From positions 712,501 through 776,500 of the forward strand of contig BLAL01000044.1 in assembly GCA_015698045.1 (NCBI GenBank): DNA of 64,000 nt, read 5' to 3'. A program made the translations under genes and the position numbers. Within the stretch, counting starts at the first letter, position 1. Each line of letters opens with the position of its first letter. The DNA is from Rhizophagus clarus. Its lineage: Eukaryota > Glomeromycota > Glomeromycetes > Glomerales > Glomeraceae. Below the pieces are notes generated by a model. The model searched no databases. It worked only from the letters and a program-made list of their open reading frames with translations, and was not told where the DNA came from. Shown piece by piece: positions 1-11,279 of this stretch.

Positions 1-640
1 AATTAACTTACATGATATAAATAGCTGCATATTTAAATTTTCGGACTGTGTGGTTTATAGGTGACAGCCACCATAGTAACGCAGTGCCGATCTTAGACGA
101 ATCAGCAATTAAACGAAATAATTTCTAATCGATTTTGAAGCCAACTTTAATATCTCAGAACTAATTATTGGACTCAAATTCAGGCTTAATAATCACTAAA
201 TTGATCATAGATGTCCAATTTAAATTTATATACTGTAAGTAGTAATGTATGATTAATAATTTATTTTAACTGTTAGAAAATTCAGAAAATGATTGTACAT
301 CAGTGAAATATATCAGACATCATTGTCTTTATATTGGTAAAAACATTTTTTTAAGGAAAGTTATAGTTTTTAACTAATTTTTATCCTTGTAAGTTTCTCA
401 AACATATTTCAATTTAATAAATTAGAATAATTTGTATAATAAGAACTTGTCATTATTATAAAGTGAGTATTACATATTCTATGTAATATTTCTGATCCGA
501 TTTTTTAATAATTATGTGGCTTAAATACAATTTCTAATTTGAAATAATTTTTACTTATGATTAAAACTCAACATAATCCATTTAAATAGAAGTTTAATGG
601 TAGTCTTAAACCTTATCACTTTTTGTGAATATTAAGAAGG
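1..640. other. AT-rich stretch, nothing recognised
   Basis: No open frame of useful length, RNA gene or clear repeat is visible here. Base composition is like the bulk of the window. Confidence 0.6.
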
Positions 641-1012
641 GGCTTGGACATTATTTCTATGAAACACTATACAACAGTTTCTCTAACTTCGAAGCGTGTC
701 CTTCAGAATAACAGACGGCATATTTGGCAGAAGTTTGGAGTTATTCGGCAACGCAGAGAATTCACCAAGCAGCCCTGCCTTCACACGAAGGTGCAAGAAA
801 AACTTATTATAATAATGATAGCGAAAGTAAGCCAAGTTGCGGCATCAAATACGCTTTGCAACATTTGATGAGCAGAAAATGGAAGTAGAAGCAACAATGC
901 AGAGCCAATCGGGTGTAGCGGAGATGGTACAGATCTAGTGCACCTGGCAACCAGATAAAAATAAAAAGAACGCCAAAATTTCTAATTCGGGAGGTCATGG
1001 GAAGTTACCCAG
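641..1012. other. GC-richer patch with weak coding look, unidentified
   Basis: This stretch is visibly less AT-rich than its surroundings and has a 74-codon frame on the plus strand (644-868) that matches nothing I recognise. A similar GC-richer patch resumes at about 1340-1830, so the two may be one old sequence split by the small inverted-repeat element at 1013-1338. Its nature is unknown. I do not claim a gene. Confidence 0.25.
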
Positions 1013-1338
1013 ACTTGTCGCTCATTCAAAAAGGAAGTTAAAACAATAAATGATCGGCAAGTGCATTGTTACAACTTCCTTTTTTGGGGGATGTCTAAAA
1101 GCGGGCAAATCACGCGATCATAGTAAAATATTTGTCACCCATGTCACACCCCTCTACTCTTTCATTTTTATTAAGTATTCTGGCGACAGAAATTTTTCGG
1201 TTAATAAAATATATGTCACACAACTATTTGTCACATTAGCAATTTCTTAATGCCGTAATGCGGGCCAAAAATTTGTATAAATCGGGCGACTTACCCCCGC
1301 TTTAGACGACCCCCTTTTTTGGGAATGAGCGACAAGTA
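1013..1338. mobile_element. Small non-autonomous element with inverted ends (MITE-like)
   Basis: The sequence ACTTGTCGCTCATTC at 1013 is matched by its exact reverse complement ending at 1338. Inside lies a second nested inverted pair: TTTTTTGGGGGATGTCTAAA near 1079 against the reverse complement of the run at 1290-1320. No transposase frame is present. The interior carries repeated TTTGTCACA-type words, also seen at about 3990-4150 and 32920-33390, so this looks like one member of a dispersed family. Which of the two inverted pairs marks the true ends cannot be decided here. Confidence 0.55.
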
Positions 1339-1339
1339 T

Positions 1340-2080
1340 AAAGTCATCAACGGATAGCCGGAAAATCACAAAACCGATCAATGGAAGTCATGTACACATA
1401 CGGAAAAATATTTATCTCAGATGGAAGATCCGTACATATCCCAACAGCTGGACCCACGAAATATTTTAAATTGTGTAACGCAGTGGGGACGTTAACGTAT
1501 TTGACGATAGTATAGAAAAAAATACCAGACCCTTAAAATGCAGATTGTACAGCAAATTCGGCAAGGACAGAGCCATACAGGAGCATGGTTGTATACCCTA
1601 GGTACCATGTCGGTCCGCTGGTCTGGACAGAAGTGCGATTGCTCACAAGCGATGATAGCAATCTCTCGGAGAATAAAATACTAAATCAATTTCTGCAGAC
1701 GTTTGACCCGAAGTTACAAGCGGGTTATTGCCCCTTCTAGACAGAGGATTCTAATAGGTAATTTTGAACAGTATGTGGGACGTTCGATGTGCATTGAAAC
1801 CAGCACACAACTAGTGATAGGAATATTTTGTCCTGGTGGTTTTAGTTTTGGTTCTTACCTTCTCTATTATCAAATAGTTTTCATAGAATAAATAGAATAA
1901 ATATTTACTTATAGGTTTGTATTAGAAATTATTTGCGGAATTTCTATAATTATCAGCAGCGAGTTTGTGGTGCCTGAGTAGGTACAGGTAAGTCATTTAT
2001 TGTATTAATGTTATCGCCGGATAGCAAAATCATCGACCTTTCGTGTGAGACATCACCGTTAGACCAGGCATTCAATAAAA
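1340..2080. other. GC-richer remnant, coding-like in pieces, unidentified
   Basis: Short open segments on the plus strand around 1340-1830 have higher GC than the neighbours but are broken by stops in every frame. No family could be assigned. It may be the other half of the patch at 641-1012. Confidence 0.2.
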
Positions 2081-2784
2081 GAGATTTTGAAAAAAAAATA
2101 ATTGCTATGTATGTAATAATATAAAATCACTTCCTAAGTAACCTTTACTCTTTCAAAACAAATACTAAAACTCACCGACTTTAACTTTTTTAAAATGAAT
2201 TAATTATTTAGTAAGAAACGATTGCAAGTGTAAAACTTTCTATAATATATAATAAAAACCAACAACCATTTATTAAGTTTCCACGCGTCTAAATATCCCA
2301 ATGAATCAGTCGTCTACAAAAGAAAATAATGAACTGATAGTAAAGTTCGTTGAAATAAAAATAAAAAGAAAATTTCAAAATTTCGCATCTAAGGAGACTG
2401 ACAGAACCGCCTAAAAAGTTTCGTTTTTCAACAGAAAGTATGAGAGGCGCGGGAAAGTAGAAAGAAAAGACGAAGGAGAGGGGAGGGAAGGTAAAGGACA
2501 AAGAATGAAAAAGGACAAAAGATTGGACGAAGGGAGGAGGAAGAAAAACGATGGAGAGTATAAAAAGAGTTAAAAAAAAAAAATGTGTAAATTAATTTAA
2601 ACTTTAAAATATTCGATCATAAGTCTAATTGCTGATCATTACTAGCTGTCGGTATTATCACATTTTAGATGAACTTTATTGTTAATAAAAATATTCTAAG
2701 TAAAATTGCTTTACAGACATACATGTTGTTCAATTGGTACGTTCATAATAGAAAAGAATAAAAAAAATATATATATATGTATAT

Positions 2785-2990
2785 TAAATAATCGGGATAC
2801 AATCGGAATATTTTCAATTTGAATACAAAATCGGAATATCTTCAAAATTTTCGGAGTATTTCCTGTTACCTTTTATCATATTGAAACTACTAAATCTTAA
2901 CTTAAAATATAATCGGAATATTATCGGTATAATCGGAATATTTTCAATAAATTCGGGAAAAATTGGAGTATATCCGACAAAAATTTTTTA
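2785..2990. repeat. Cluster of direct AATCGGAATAT repeats
   Basis: The word AATCGGAATATTTTCAAT or close variants recurs several times in direct orientation (near 2808, 2829, 2911 and 2932), with related words such as TCGGAGTAT between. It reads as a decayed short-period repeat. No gene lies in the surrounding 2100-3900 region, which otherwise shows only AT-rich sequence. Confidence 0.5.
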
Positions 2991-3959
2991 TAGAGTCTTT
3001 AGTAGTATTCCTTTATGACTAATATGGTTCGTCTTATGTCGTGAACATTATGGGAATCTGAGATAATTCATGTTTAGGGGTGATGATATTTCTTTTTAAA
3101 TCTAACACAAGAGCACGAAGATTCCTTATGAGATGAGATCAGATCGTTATCGTGATACGTTGTAATTGAGCAGAAGGATTACTTGGCGATCACTAGTGCT
3201 TTATGTTAATGACTATCGGTAACATATTATTTCCAGAGTACGTATTTGAGGTACGCTTAATACAGTCTTAAAATCCTAAGCTTTACATAACCAAAATTCA
3301 TGGGTATAACAGAAATCTCAAGATCACGCTCATTTTTGTTTTAATAAGTTCAATACCTTTCTAATTTTCCACAAATCCATACGGGTGTATTCACATAAAC
3401 AATAAATGTTATGTATTCTTATCGGATGATAATTACGATGAGAGTACTATTTTATTTATTCATTATCATTTTTTCTTCTCGTGATAAACAGGACATCAAA
3501 GTTTCAATGGAAACAATAAGAATTAGCGTTAAATAACTTAGGTGATAAATTCGGTTTTTGGAATTTAACTATGATGATCAAAATTACCATTCAATGCTTG
3601 TATAATGCTTGTATCACAAATTATGCAAGATCACACGATTACACAAATTCTATCCATTTACCGTTAGTACTCGTTACTTTATTTCCTATTGTCAAAAGGT
3701 TCGGGGTCCAGCCTCAAAATGTTTAATAATATTCTTTGTAATATCGGAGTTAATTGTATTTTTAATTTATTTTATAAATTTAAATTTTAGCTAAAGTAAT
3801 ATTTCTATTGTATATGCAACAATGTCGTGAAAATTGTAGTGCTCTAGTAGGAATAAATAAAGAAGATAAAAATAAGTTGTATTTAAAATATTTGCATTGT
3901 CTTTTTATCAAAAGAAGAAAGTGAAACAATAACCTTAAATGCATACTAAACTATATACT

Positions 3960-4185
3960 ACTATTCGCTCGGTTTTCGGATTTATTATTAGGCAAGCCAC
4001 ATTTAGCCACACAACCAAAAAAGGAAATTGCTTCATGTCACATCAGAATATTTTCAATTTTGATTAAGGTACTCTGATTATGAAGCCATATTTGTCACAT
4101 AACTATTTGTCACTTGTGAGACATTATGTGGCTCAACCTTTGTTTGTAAAATTTCTATAAATGATTAGCCTAAGATTTACCGGAA
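3960..4185. repeat. Relative of the TTTGTCAC-type small element
   Basis: Contains CATATTTGTCACATAACTATTTGTCAC and GAGACATTATGTGGC-type words that resemble the interior of the element at 1013-1338, notably the word pair ATTTGTCACA and AACTATTTGTCAC. The ends are not clear. Assignment to the same family is an inference from shared words. Confidence 0.35.
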
Positions 4186-4446
4186 CGAGTCTCCGAACAT
4201 TTTACATATATAAATAATCAAAAAAAAAAAAATTATCAAAAAAAAAAGCGATGAAAAAATAAAAATAGAAATTAAATAGAAAAAAATTTTTTGTTTCGAT
4301 ACTTTCGTTTAAATTAACCACATTCTCCTAAATAAATTCAAGAGCTGTGATCTCTTTGCAAAATTTAAAATTATAAAAATTATACAAACACTCTACCAAT
4401 TGAACATATTTGCAGTTATTCAAGTATTAACAAAACGTAGGATTAT

Positions 4447-4454
4447 TATAAAAG
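4447..4454 (+). promoter_or_regulatory. TATA-like box of the two-domain HVTCK gene
   Basis: TATAAAAG lies 55 bp upstream of the ATG at 4509, in a position suited to a short 5' leader. In DNA this AT-rich such matches occur by chance, but the flanking GAG and the spacing make this one reasonable. Confidence 0.4.
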
Positions 4455-4508
4455 AGTAGAACCACTTCTATTATCCATTCGTAACATATAATTTTGTGAA
4501 CTATCAAA

Positions 4509-5465
4509 ATGGTTGAGTGTAGATTTTTTTATCTACTGCAGCATGATAATAATATTTATCATGTAACTTGCAAGAAGATTCTTTTACAAGGAGTAGAAAA
4601 TACTGTTTTATTGGATGATGATTATGATTATGAATTCATATTTCAAAGTTTGAACGATCCTGCGATAATATTTCATGTTACATGTAAATTATTATCAAGT
4701 TCATTAATCGTGAACATATTGAATAAGAAAATTTATGGAATGGATTTTAATGTGACTAATTTGGAATGTAAATTAACTTTATACCAAAAATTAAGTCTTA
4801 AACAAACCTTGGAGCATATTCTTCCTTCTTTCTTCCTACAATATGATCTTACTTCTGATAATGAAACAGGACAAAACTCTGATGAAAATTTTAATTCCTC
4901 GTCTGAAGAAAACATTATTATAGCGACGCAATTACGTTCTTCGATGGTTGATAATCAAAATATGCAAAGTCATTTATCAACTGAAACTTTGGAGTTAAAT
5001 GAACTCGAATTATTTTATCATGAACCAGACGAGAATCATATTTATCATGTAACTTGCAAAATGTTTTCACAACATTCGGAAAATTTTGATTTTTCAGATG
5101 ATTATTATGATTATGAATTCATTTTAGATGATTCCGAAATGATATTACATGTTACATGTAAATTATTTTCACGTTCTTTGATTGTAAATATACTAAATAA
5201 GGAAGTTTATGGAGTTAATTTTGATGTAACTGAATTGAAACGTAAATATTTATTAACTTTGCATCAAAAGTTAAATCTCGAACAAAATTTGAAACAAGTT
5301 CTTCCTTCGTACTTTTTGCAACATACTAATGAAACAAGACTATACTCCCATGAAAATTTAAATTCCTCCCATGAAAATATTGAAAGTGGTAACATTGCTA
5401 ATGATCTTGACAATATTTGGCCGCACAGTGATCGTATTAATTCTTATCAAGACATCAATCCTTAA
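4509..5465 (+). CDS. Unnamed protein with two tandem HVTCK/DYDYEF domains
   Basis: I do not recognise a named family. The 318-residue protein has an uninterrupted single-exon frame. It carries the same ~100-residue domain twice, at about residues 12-110 and 173-275. Each domain reads: IYHVTCK, then a DD(D/Y)YDYEF core, a second (I/L)(F/L)HVTCKL(L/F), S(L)IVN(I)LNK(K/E)(I/V)YG, and a helix-rich end with the pattern LT-L-QKL-LEQ-LK-ILPSFFLQ. Linker and tail are Asn/Ser/Glu-rich and look disordered. No signal peptide or membrane segment is seen. The ATG at 4509 sits in a good context (A at -3, G at +4), with a TATA-like box 55 bp upstream. Single-domain relatives lie at 42284-42808 and 54116-54652, and a dead one at 31986-32353. 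Conserved Cys and His could bind metal, but that is a guess. The gene is probably real and intact; its function is unknown. Confidence 0.85.
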   Translation: MVECRFFYLLQHDNNIYHVTCKKILLQGVENTVLLDDDYDYEFIFQSLNDPAIIFHVTCKLLSSSLIVNILNKKIYGMDFNVTNLECKLTLYQKLSLKQTLEHILPSFFLQYDLTSDNETGQNSDENFNSSSEENIIIATQLRSSMVDNQNMQSHLSTETLELNELELFYHEPDENHIYHVTCKMFSQHSENFDFSDDYYDYEFILDDSEMILHVTCKLFSRSLIVNILNKEVYGVNFDVTELKRKYLLTLHQKLNLEQNLKQVLPSYFLQHTNETRLYSHENLNSSHENIESGNIANDLDNIWPHSDRINSYQDINP

Positions 5466-5716
5466 ATAGATTTCAGTGTTCAACGTACATTTTATGCTAT
5501 GTTTCGAATAAATCATATTTATGACATGCTAAACTTTAAGTGCTTGTTTAAACTCTTAAGATATGACAAGTTTTTTTTTCACACTTTAAACGTTTAATTC
5601 CTATTTACTATTTTTGTTGTTTTTGAATTTGGATTTCCATATATTATATACGTCTATTAATGAACATGCATATATATATATATATATAAATTTGTGCTAT
5701 AGACAAATAACTTATC

Positions 5717-5899
5717 GCAGTTTCAGAATTCTGCTACTCATACAAAGTATTTGATAAAAAAAATTATCAGATTGCCAGACGATTTTACTGACGAATTGTC
5801 CAGGTTTTGTCCGGTAATCATCCGGGTAATCATCCGGCAATCTGATAATTTTTTTATCAAGTACTTTGTATGGAGTAGCAGATTTCTGAAATCTGCAAT
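5717..5899. mobile_element. Foldback (MITE-like) element
   Basis: Two arms of about 60 bp are near-perfect reverse complements. The left arm begins near GCAGTTTCAGAATTCTGCTA and ends at CAGATTGCC. The right arm begins GGCAATCTGATAA and ends CTGCAAT. The central ~60 bp holds two copies of GTAATCATCCGG. There is no coding capacity. It lies ~250 bp downstream of the HVTCK gene and could place a hairpin near its 3' end. Confidence 0.7.
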
Positions 5900-7015
5900 A
5901 ATTTGAAAATTTATTTTAGGAATTCTAAATTTATTTATGAACGTTTAATAAAGTGTAAAAATTAGCTAGCGTGTCTCGACAGTAATAATCCTAAATTAAC
6001 TAAATTAAAGTGTACTCCTCTAGTTTAATAATAAATAAATATAATTAAATGTTTGGAATTACTGTAAAAGGCCAAACATTTATATGGTTTTAATCCATGT
6101 TTATGTCCATCAAATTGTGTAATAATAAGGCTTTATTAAAAATATTACATTTTATTAAATTAGAAGGATTGTTGTGGCAATTTAAACGCAATTAACATTA
6201 GATTATATTTTTTTTTATCAAATATGTTATAATAACGCATATTAACATACAGAATATTACTATATATAAACACATTTAACACTTTCTATCTTATGCTTAT
6301 CTGAAAGTTTCACAAGCATATTGCTGAAGGTTTTAATGTTAAGTTTTTTAAAAAAAAAATCAACAAATAAACACGTACACCAGTATCATTTTTGACATCA
6401 ATCATAGAAAGCTTTATCATTTTCTGGTATATTTACAGTATTGTGTATTAAATATCATTCCTAATATTATAAAATTTACTGTAAATAATATTTAGGTGAC
6501 GTACAGTAATCAATAATAGACACCTTTTGGAATATCTGGTGAATTATTATTAGTTGACAATAACAAATATGACAAATATGATAAAAATAATTTACATGTA
6601 TATTTAGCCTTATCGATTTAATGAAGATTACAAATTTTACAGTGAAGGTGTTATGTAGTATCTTACATTAAAAAAATATAAGAAAATTTTATAAAATTTT
6701 AAAAACAAACTTGATTGTTGATAAATTAATGATCTGGTCGGTAAATTATTATTTTTTTTTTTAAAAAAATAAAGAATTATTAATTTCGGTGACTTTTAAT
6801 GTAAATAATTTAATACTTCAATAATTTATTGTGAATTTCTTGTGACATAAAATTTTAAAATTGATACGACATCTAGTTTTTTTTTTTACTCATAATTTTT
6901 TTATAAATTATTATTTATATTTATATCGTGTAAATTATATAGTTCTCTTTGTTTTGAAGTGTCTACTTGGAAAGGCATCTATTATAGAAATATGAATTTT
7001 ACCACTATTTGATTT
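5900..7015. other. AT-rich intergenic stretch
   Basis: Only low-complexity AT-rich sequence with T and A runs is seen. No open frame, RNA gene or clear repeat was found. Confidence 0.6.
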
Positions 7016-7020
7016 GTCTT

Positions 7021-7227
7021 GATGGATACTAATCGATATACTTGTGATGATTCTTTTGAGGTTTTAGCAAATTCAGAAATGAATATGGAAAATGAATTTG
7101 ATAGTAATAATAATGGGAATGGTTAAAATGTAGAAGAAATATTAAAAGTAAAAGTTGATGATATTAGATTAATATGTAATTCAATAAAGGCTTCTTATAT
7201 CCAAGTGGCTGAAAAATTTTGGTGGTA
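7021..7227 (+). pseudogene. Coding-like first-exon remnant, possibly of a transposase gene
   Basis: From the ATG at 7021 one frame reads a plausible acidic, Asn-rich start (MDTNRYTCDDSFEVLANSEM) and then hits a TAA at about 7124-7126. It continues in the same frame through EEILKVKVDDIRLICNSIKA to KFWW, where a GTAAG donor-like sequence follows at about 7227. It lies ~2 kb upstream of the hAT remnant on the same strand and could be its 5' end, but no sequence between them links the two. Low confidence. Confidence 0.3.
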
Positions 7228-7229
7228 AG

Positions 7230-9270
7230 TACGAGATTATAAGTGTGATAATTTAGTAATTTAGTGTTCAATTGTTATTAAAGTGACCGTTATGTTACAG
7301 TCCTTTTCTTCTCTAGTACAACTTAGTATAACACCAAAAATATAACTTTTTATTAAACAGAAGAGCTAACATAAGTCGTTCGCAATATGAAATAAGATAA
7401 AGCTTATTTATTTTATTTTATAATATATGCACAAACGTCATATATAAAATAATAACTCGTGACAATGAAAAAACATATACATTTGAGCATAGTCAAAATA
7501 AAAAGAATATATAAAGCTAACTATAATTAATTAAAAAAATCTTAACTAAATTTTCCAATCTTGTTTTTGTAATTCTCTCAAATATCTTAAACGATTTCTG
7601 CTAGTTTTATATTAATCCTTGATACACACTTCATGAATTTTATAAAATCGAATTTAAAGGTTCTGCTGAACATCCAACAATGCTAGCTAGATGCCAATTC
7701 GTGGGAATTATATAAATACTTTTGATTATTTATTTGTATTATTTAATAAGTATACTGTAACAGCAATTGAGCCAATAAAAAAGAAACTAAATTTAAGGAT
7801 CCAAAAATAAAGTTGTGATATTATTTACTTTATATTGCAAATCTTGCAAATCTTGTAAAGTGTCTAATATTAATATATGGTGAATTAATATTTCATTATT
7901 TAATATAATAAGCTTATAAAGCTGTATATCAATAATATTTTGCTATATTGATATTAGTTAACTAAAATTCTGTAATATAATGAATGTAATAAATTAATCA
8001 CATCAATCATAACCTGTATTGCTATTATATAATATATTCTTTAGAAAGTAAATAGCTTTGCATTTTTAATAGTTAAATATTGAATCTATGGATAATTTCT
8101 TATATAAAACATTCATATTTTTAAATAGTAGTATTTCATAAACAATATTTTTTGTTTAATTATATTCATACATATATATTTTGCAAAATGCTTATCAGTT
8201 ATATAATATTGGAAATTGATAATGTAGCAAATTTTAAATACTTTTTTTCCATATTCATATAACCATTTTACCAAAGTATTTCTACTATTATCAACGATAT
8301 CCTGTTCTTCAGAATTTAGAGCTTTATTTCACAAGCAGTTTGTGAATAAATTTGTTGTTAAGTCAATAATACCTTAGCATCTAAAAATCAACAAACACTT
8401 AAAACATATTATCAAAGAATCTAGCCAATAATATATCTCTTTATAAATGTTGATGCATAGTAAGAAGCTACGTAAGTTTAATTAAGTAATATATAAATTT
8501 ACTACCTAGTATTTAATTATCAAAGTATATTATTTTCTGAAATAAAGTGGTTTAAAAATCTTGATTGAATTATTGCAATTATTATCAATGCTTGCTTCTT
8601 TACTAACTTGATAAAGTTCATTGGATTTGGTATATTTTCTTAAATTGCATTCAGAGAAGAATTGTTTATCTACCATCAAAATATAAGAGTAAATATCTGA
8701 AATAGCATCAGACTATACCATGGATGTGTATTGCACCTCTGTTTTGAAATTCATTACATTTAAAATAACAGAATAATTATTAAAACACTAAAATTAAAAT
8801 AGAAAAGCTTAATTTGAAATATATTATATAATCAGCAAATGACGATAACGTGACATCCCACCCACCTGCTTTTATAGAATTTGCTAAAAAATTGTAAGAT
8901 AAAAATTTATGATCAAACAATCATTCATCAGAAACGATTAAACCAAAAATGTTTAACAATAGAATGATATACTTTATCAAGTTATAACCCATTTGTTTTT
9001 TATTATTGACTTGTTATTTAGTTAATTACTATTACTAAGATTTTTTTTTTGAAATTGGTTAAACAAAATGAATAGATATTAAACTTTTTTTTTTTGTTTC
9101 ATAATTTATCACATGAAAAAATTTTATTTTGACAAAAATAATCAACAAATCAATTTCATCAGATCACCGCTTTTCTTTATAGCAATACCGCAAATGTAAT
9201 TTATCAAATGTTTTTATAAAATTGTTGATTTTAAAAACACTTTGTATAAAATATTTTTAAATAGAACTCC
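7230..9270. other. AT-rich stretch, nothing recognised
   Basis: About 2 kb of very AT-rich sequence without a supported frame. If the piece at 7021 and the hAT remnant at 9280 are one element, this would be its eroded interior. Confidence 0.5.
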
Positions 9271-9279
9271 AAATGAATA

Positions 9280-9980
9280 AGGGTCAGCTCGGGTGACCTG
9301 TCTAATGAGGCACCAATAGAAGATATAGTATTTGAAGAATGCAGAACAGAGAAATGAGAAAAATATAGTGAATTCTTACCAGAGGATATTAATACAATCA
9401 TAGGTTCTAGGGTAGAACAACAACTTATAAATATTTCGGATATAATGAGTTGTTGGCAAGCAGTAATTCCATCATGTAAGAATCCTTTATACGAGTTAAA
9501 TGTGCCAATAGAAGCAGATGATTATGTCAAAACACCATATATGGTCAATTAATAGAAATATTTTGTGAATGAAAAATATAGATCAGATAGCACAATAATT
9601 TCTCCATTAATAAATAGTTTAGAATGTCAAAGAGAACAGGGTATGGTAAAATATATTGTAAAATCAATTAAGAAATATAATACGGTAGAAGGATGGTGTC
9701 ACATTTGAAATGCACGATCTCATTTTGTTGATAATTTTCCTAACATTAACATATTAGTTAATATTGTTTTACTAATTCCATTATCAAATGTGAACGTTGA
9801 AAGAATGCTTTCTCAACACAAATTAACAAAAACAAGATTGAGCAATAAAATGAGTGTTGAGTCACTTGAATCACATTTAATGATACTTTTAAATGCCCTG
9901 ATAATCTTAAGGATTTTAATTGGAACAAAGCATTTGATCAGTGGGAAAAAGAACAAGTACGACGGGTTAATCAAAATTAA
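9280..9980 (+). mobile_element. hAT transposase remnant (C-terminal dimerisation region)
   Basis: The plus-strand frame gives a run resembling the end of hAT-superfamily transposases: IPLSNVNVERMLSQHKLTKT, then ESLESHLMILLNA. After a one-base frame change near 9897 it continues as DNLKDFNWNKAFDQWEKEQV and ends at TAA 9978-9980. The SN-x-x-VER-(M/V)-(F/L)S signature and closing W-x-x-x-(E/D) region are the hAT C-terminal dimerisation block. Upstream to about 9280 the same frame is coding-like but interrupted by stops (for example TGA at 9355-9357, a double stop near 9551 and one near 9706). The N-terminal half, including the BED finger and catalytic core, is not visible. It is a dead fragment of a plain DNA transposon. 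Confidence 0.7.
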
Positions 9981-10700
9981 ATGGTTCATTGTATATATTA
10001 TAATAACATTTTATCATAATTCACAAACATTTAGGATAATAAAGATTTATAATATAATTTTACAATCTTTGAAAAATTTTTTAAAAAAATATTATTTGGA
10101 AATTGCGCACATAAAAATTTTAAATCATGTGCGCAATCCGCACATTAATCATCACAAGTTAAAAGTTGTGTAAAAAACTTTAAATAGCTTCCACAAGTTA
10201 AAATTGTGAAGCAAATCAAGAAATAGAGCCAAAATCTCAAAATTACTTCACTTCCATTTTATTTATAATAGAGGTAATGAAATTATTTAGGAAAATGAAA
10301 TTGATTATACAAGAAACTGAAAAAAACAATCAAATGAGGGAAGTGAGAAAAAAAACAATTATAAGGGAAGAGAAATAAAATTACAAAATTGTATGAGAAA
10401 AACAAAAATTACAAATTGCTGAAGGAAGTGAGGGAAAAGAAATTATGAATTGACGAGAGAAACAAGGGAAATAAAATTAATTAAAAAAATTATTTGAAAA
10501 ATTATGAGGAAAAAAAAATTGTCTGCGGTGAAATTAATTGAAGGTTAATTGAAAGTGAAATAAGTGAAATTGATTGGAAAACATTTAAAGGAAATTGTTA
10601 TACATTTTTTTCTTCTAAAAACAGTTTTTCTTTCCTAAATAAAATGTATAAATTATGTATAAATTAAGTTATTTAAGAAAAAGTGAATCGGTTATTTGTT

Positions 10701-10783
10701 AGGGTTGGACTAGTCCAGTCCAGTCTAGTCCCAAAAAGACTGGTCTTTCAGCCAGGACCGGACTAGACTGGGCCTGGACTGAA
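10701..10783. repeat. GACTAGTCC-rich inverted repeat, possible transposon end
   Basis: Contains the palindrome GGACTAGTCC (10707-10716), then TCCAGTCCAGTCTAGTCCC. Opposite it lies GGACTAGACTGGGCCTGGAC, forming a hairpin of about 70 nt that is strikingly GC-rich for this region. It begins TTAGGGTTGGACTAG, reminiscent of the short C/T-A-G-G-G ends of hAT elements. It lies ~720 bp past the hAT fragment. That it is that element's end is an inference. Confidence 0.45.
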
Positions 10784-11047
10784 TTATATTTAGGAAAATT
10801 GTTCTGCCATCCATTCATGTTTGTAAAATTACAATTTCTGTAACTATTTCAGTAGGTATTATTAATAAATATTTAATATTTGGCTAAAATATTTGCCAAT
10901 ACTTGCCAGAATCAGTCAGAATAAATATAGATATTTAAAATGTAATTGTTAATCAAATTACTTATGAATATAATTAATCATTTGTATTGATTTCAAAATT
11001 ATCTTAAGTAAAAGACTTAATAAATGTTTAGATTAATATAATAAAAT

Positions 11048-11271
11048 TATGTGTGTATGGCTGTGTATGGTTGTGCGTATGGTTGTGCGTATGGTTGTGC
11101 ATTTGATTGAGTGTATATCACAAACCATACAAATTTTCCTTATATATTTTAAATTAAATATTTTTAAATATTGATCACAAACCATACAAATTTTTCTTAT
11201 ATATTTTAAATTAAATATTTTTAAATATTGATCACGAACCATACAAATTTCCTTATATATTTTAAACTGGC
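11048..11271. repeat. Tandem repeats: short GTATGGTTGTGC units then a 57-bp unit, three copies
   Basis: First a run of GTATGGTTGTGC-type units (11048-11110). Then a 57-bp unit starting CACAAACCATACAAATTT occurs at 11119, 11176 and 11233, the last copy incomplete. The minus strand reads open across it as a repeated 19-residue motif, a consequence of the period being divisible by three, and not a gene. Confidence 0.8.
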
Positions 11272-11279
11272 TTTCTTTG

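Noticed and set aside
11033-11242. Minus-strand 69-codon frame with a repeated peptide
   Set aside because: It is produced by a 57-bp tandem repeat whose period is a multiple of three; Ile/Lys/Tyr-rich noise.
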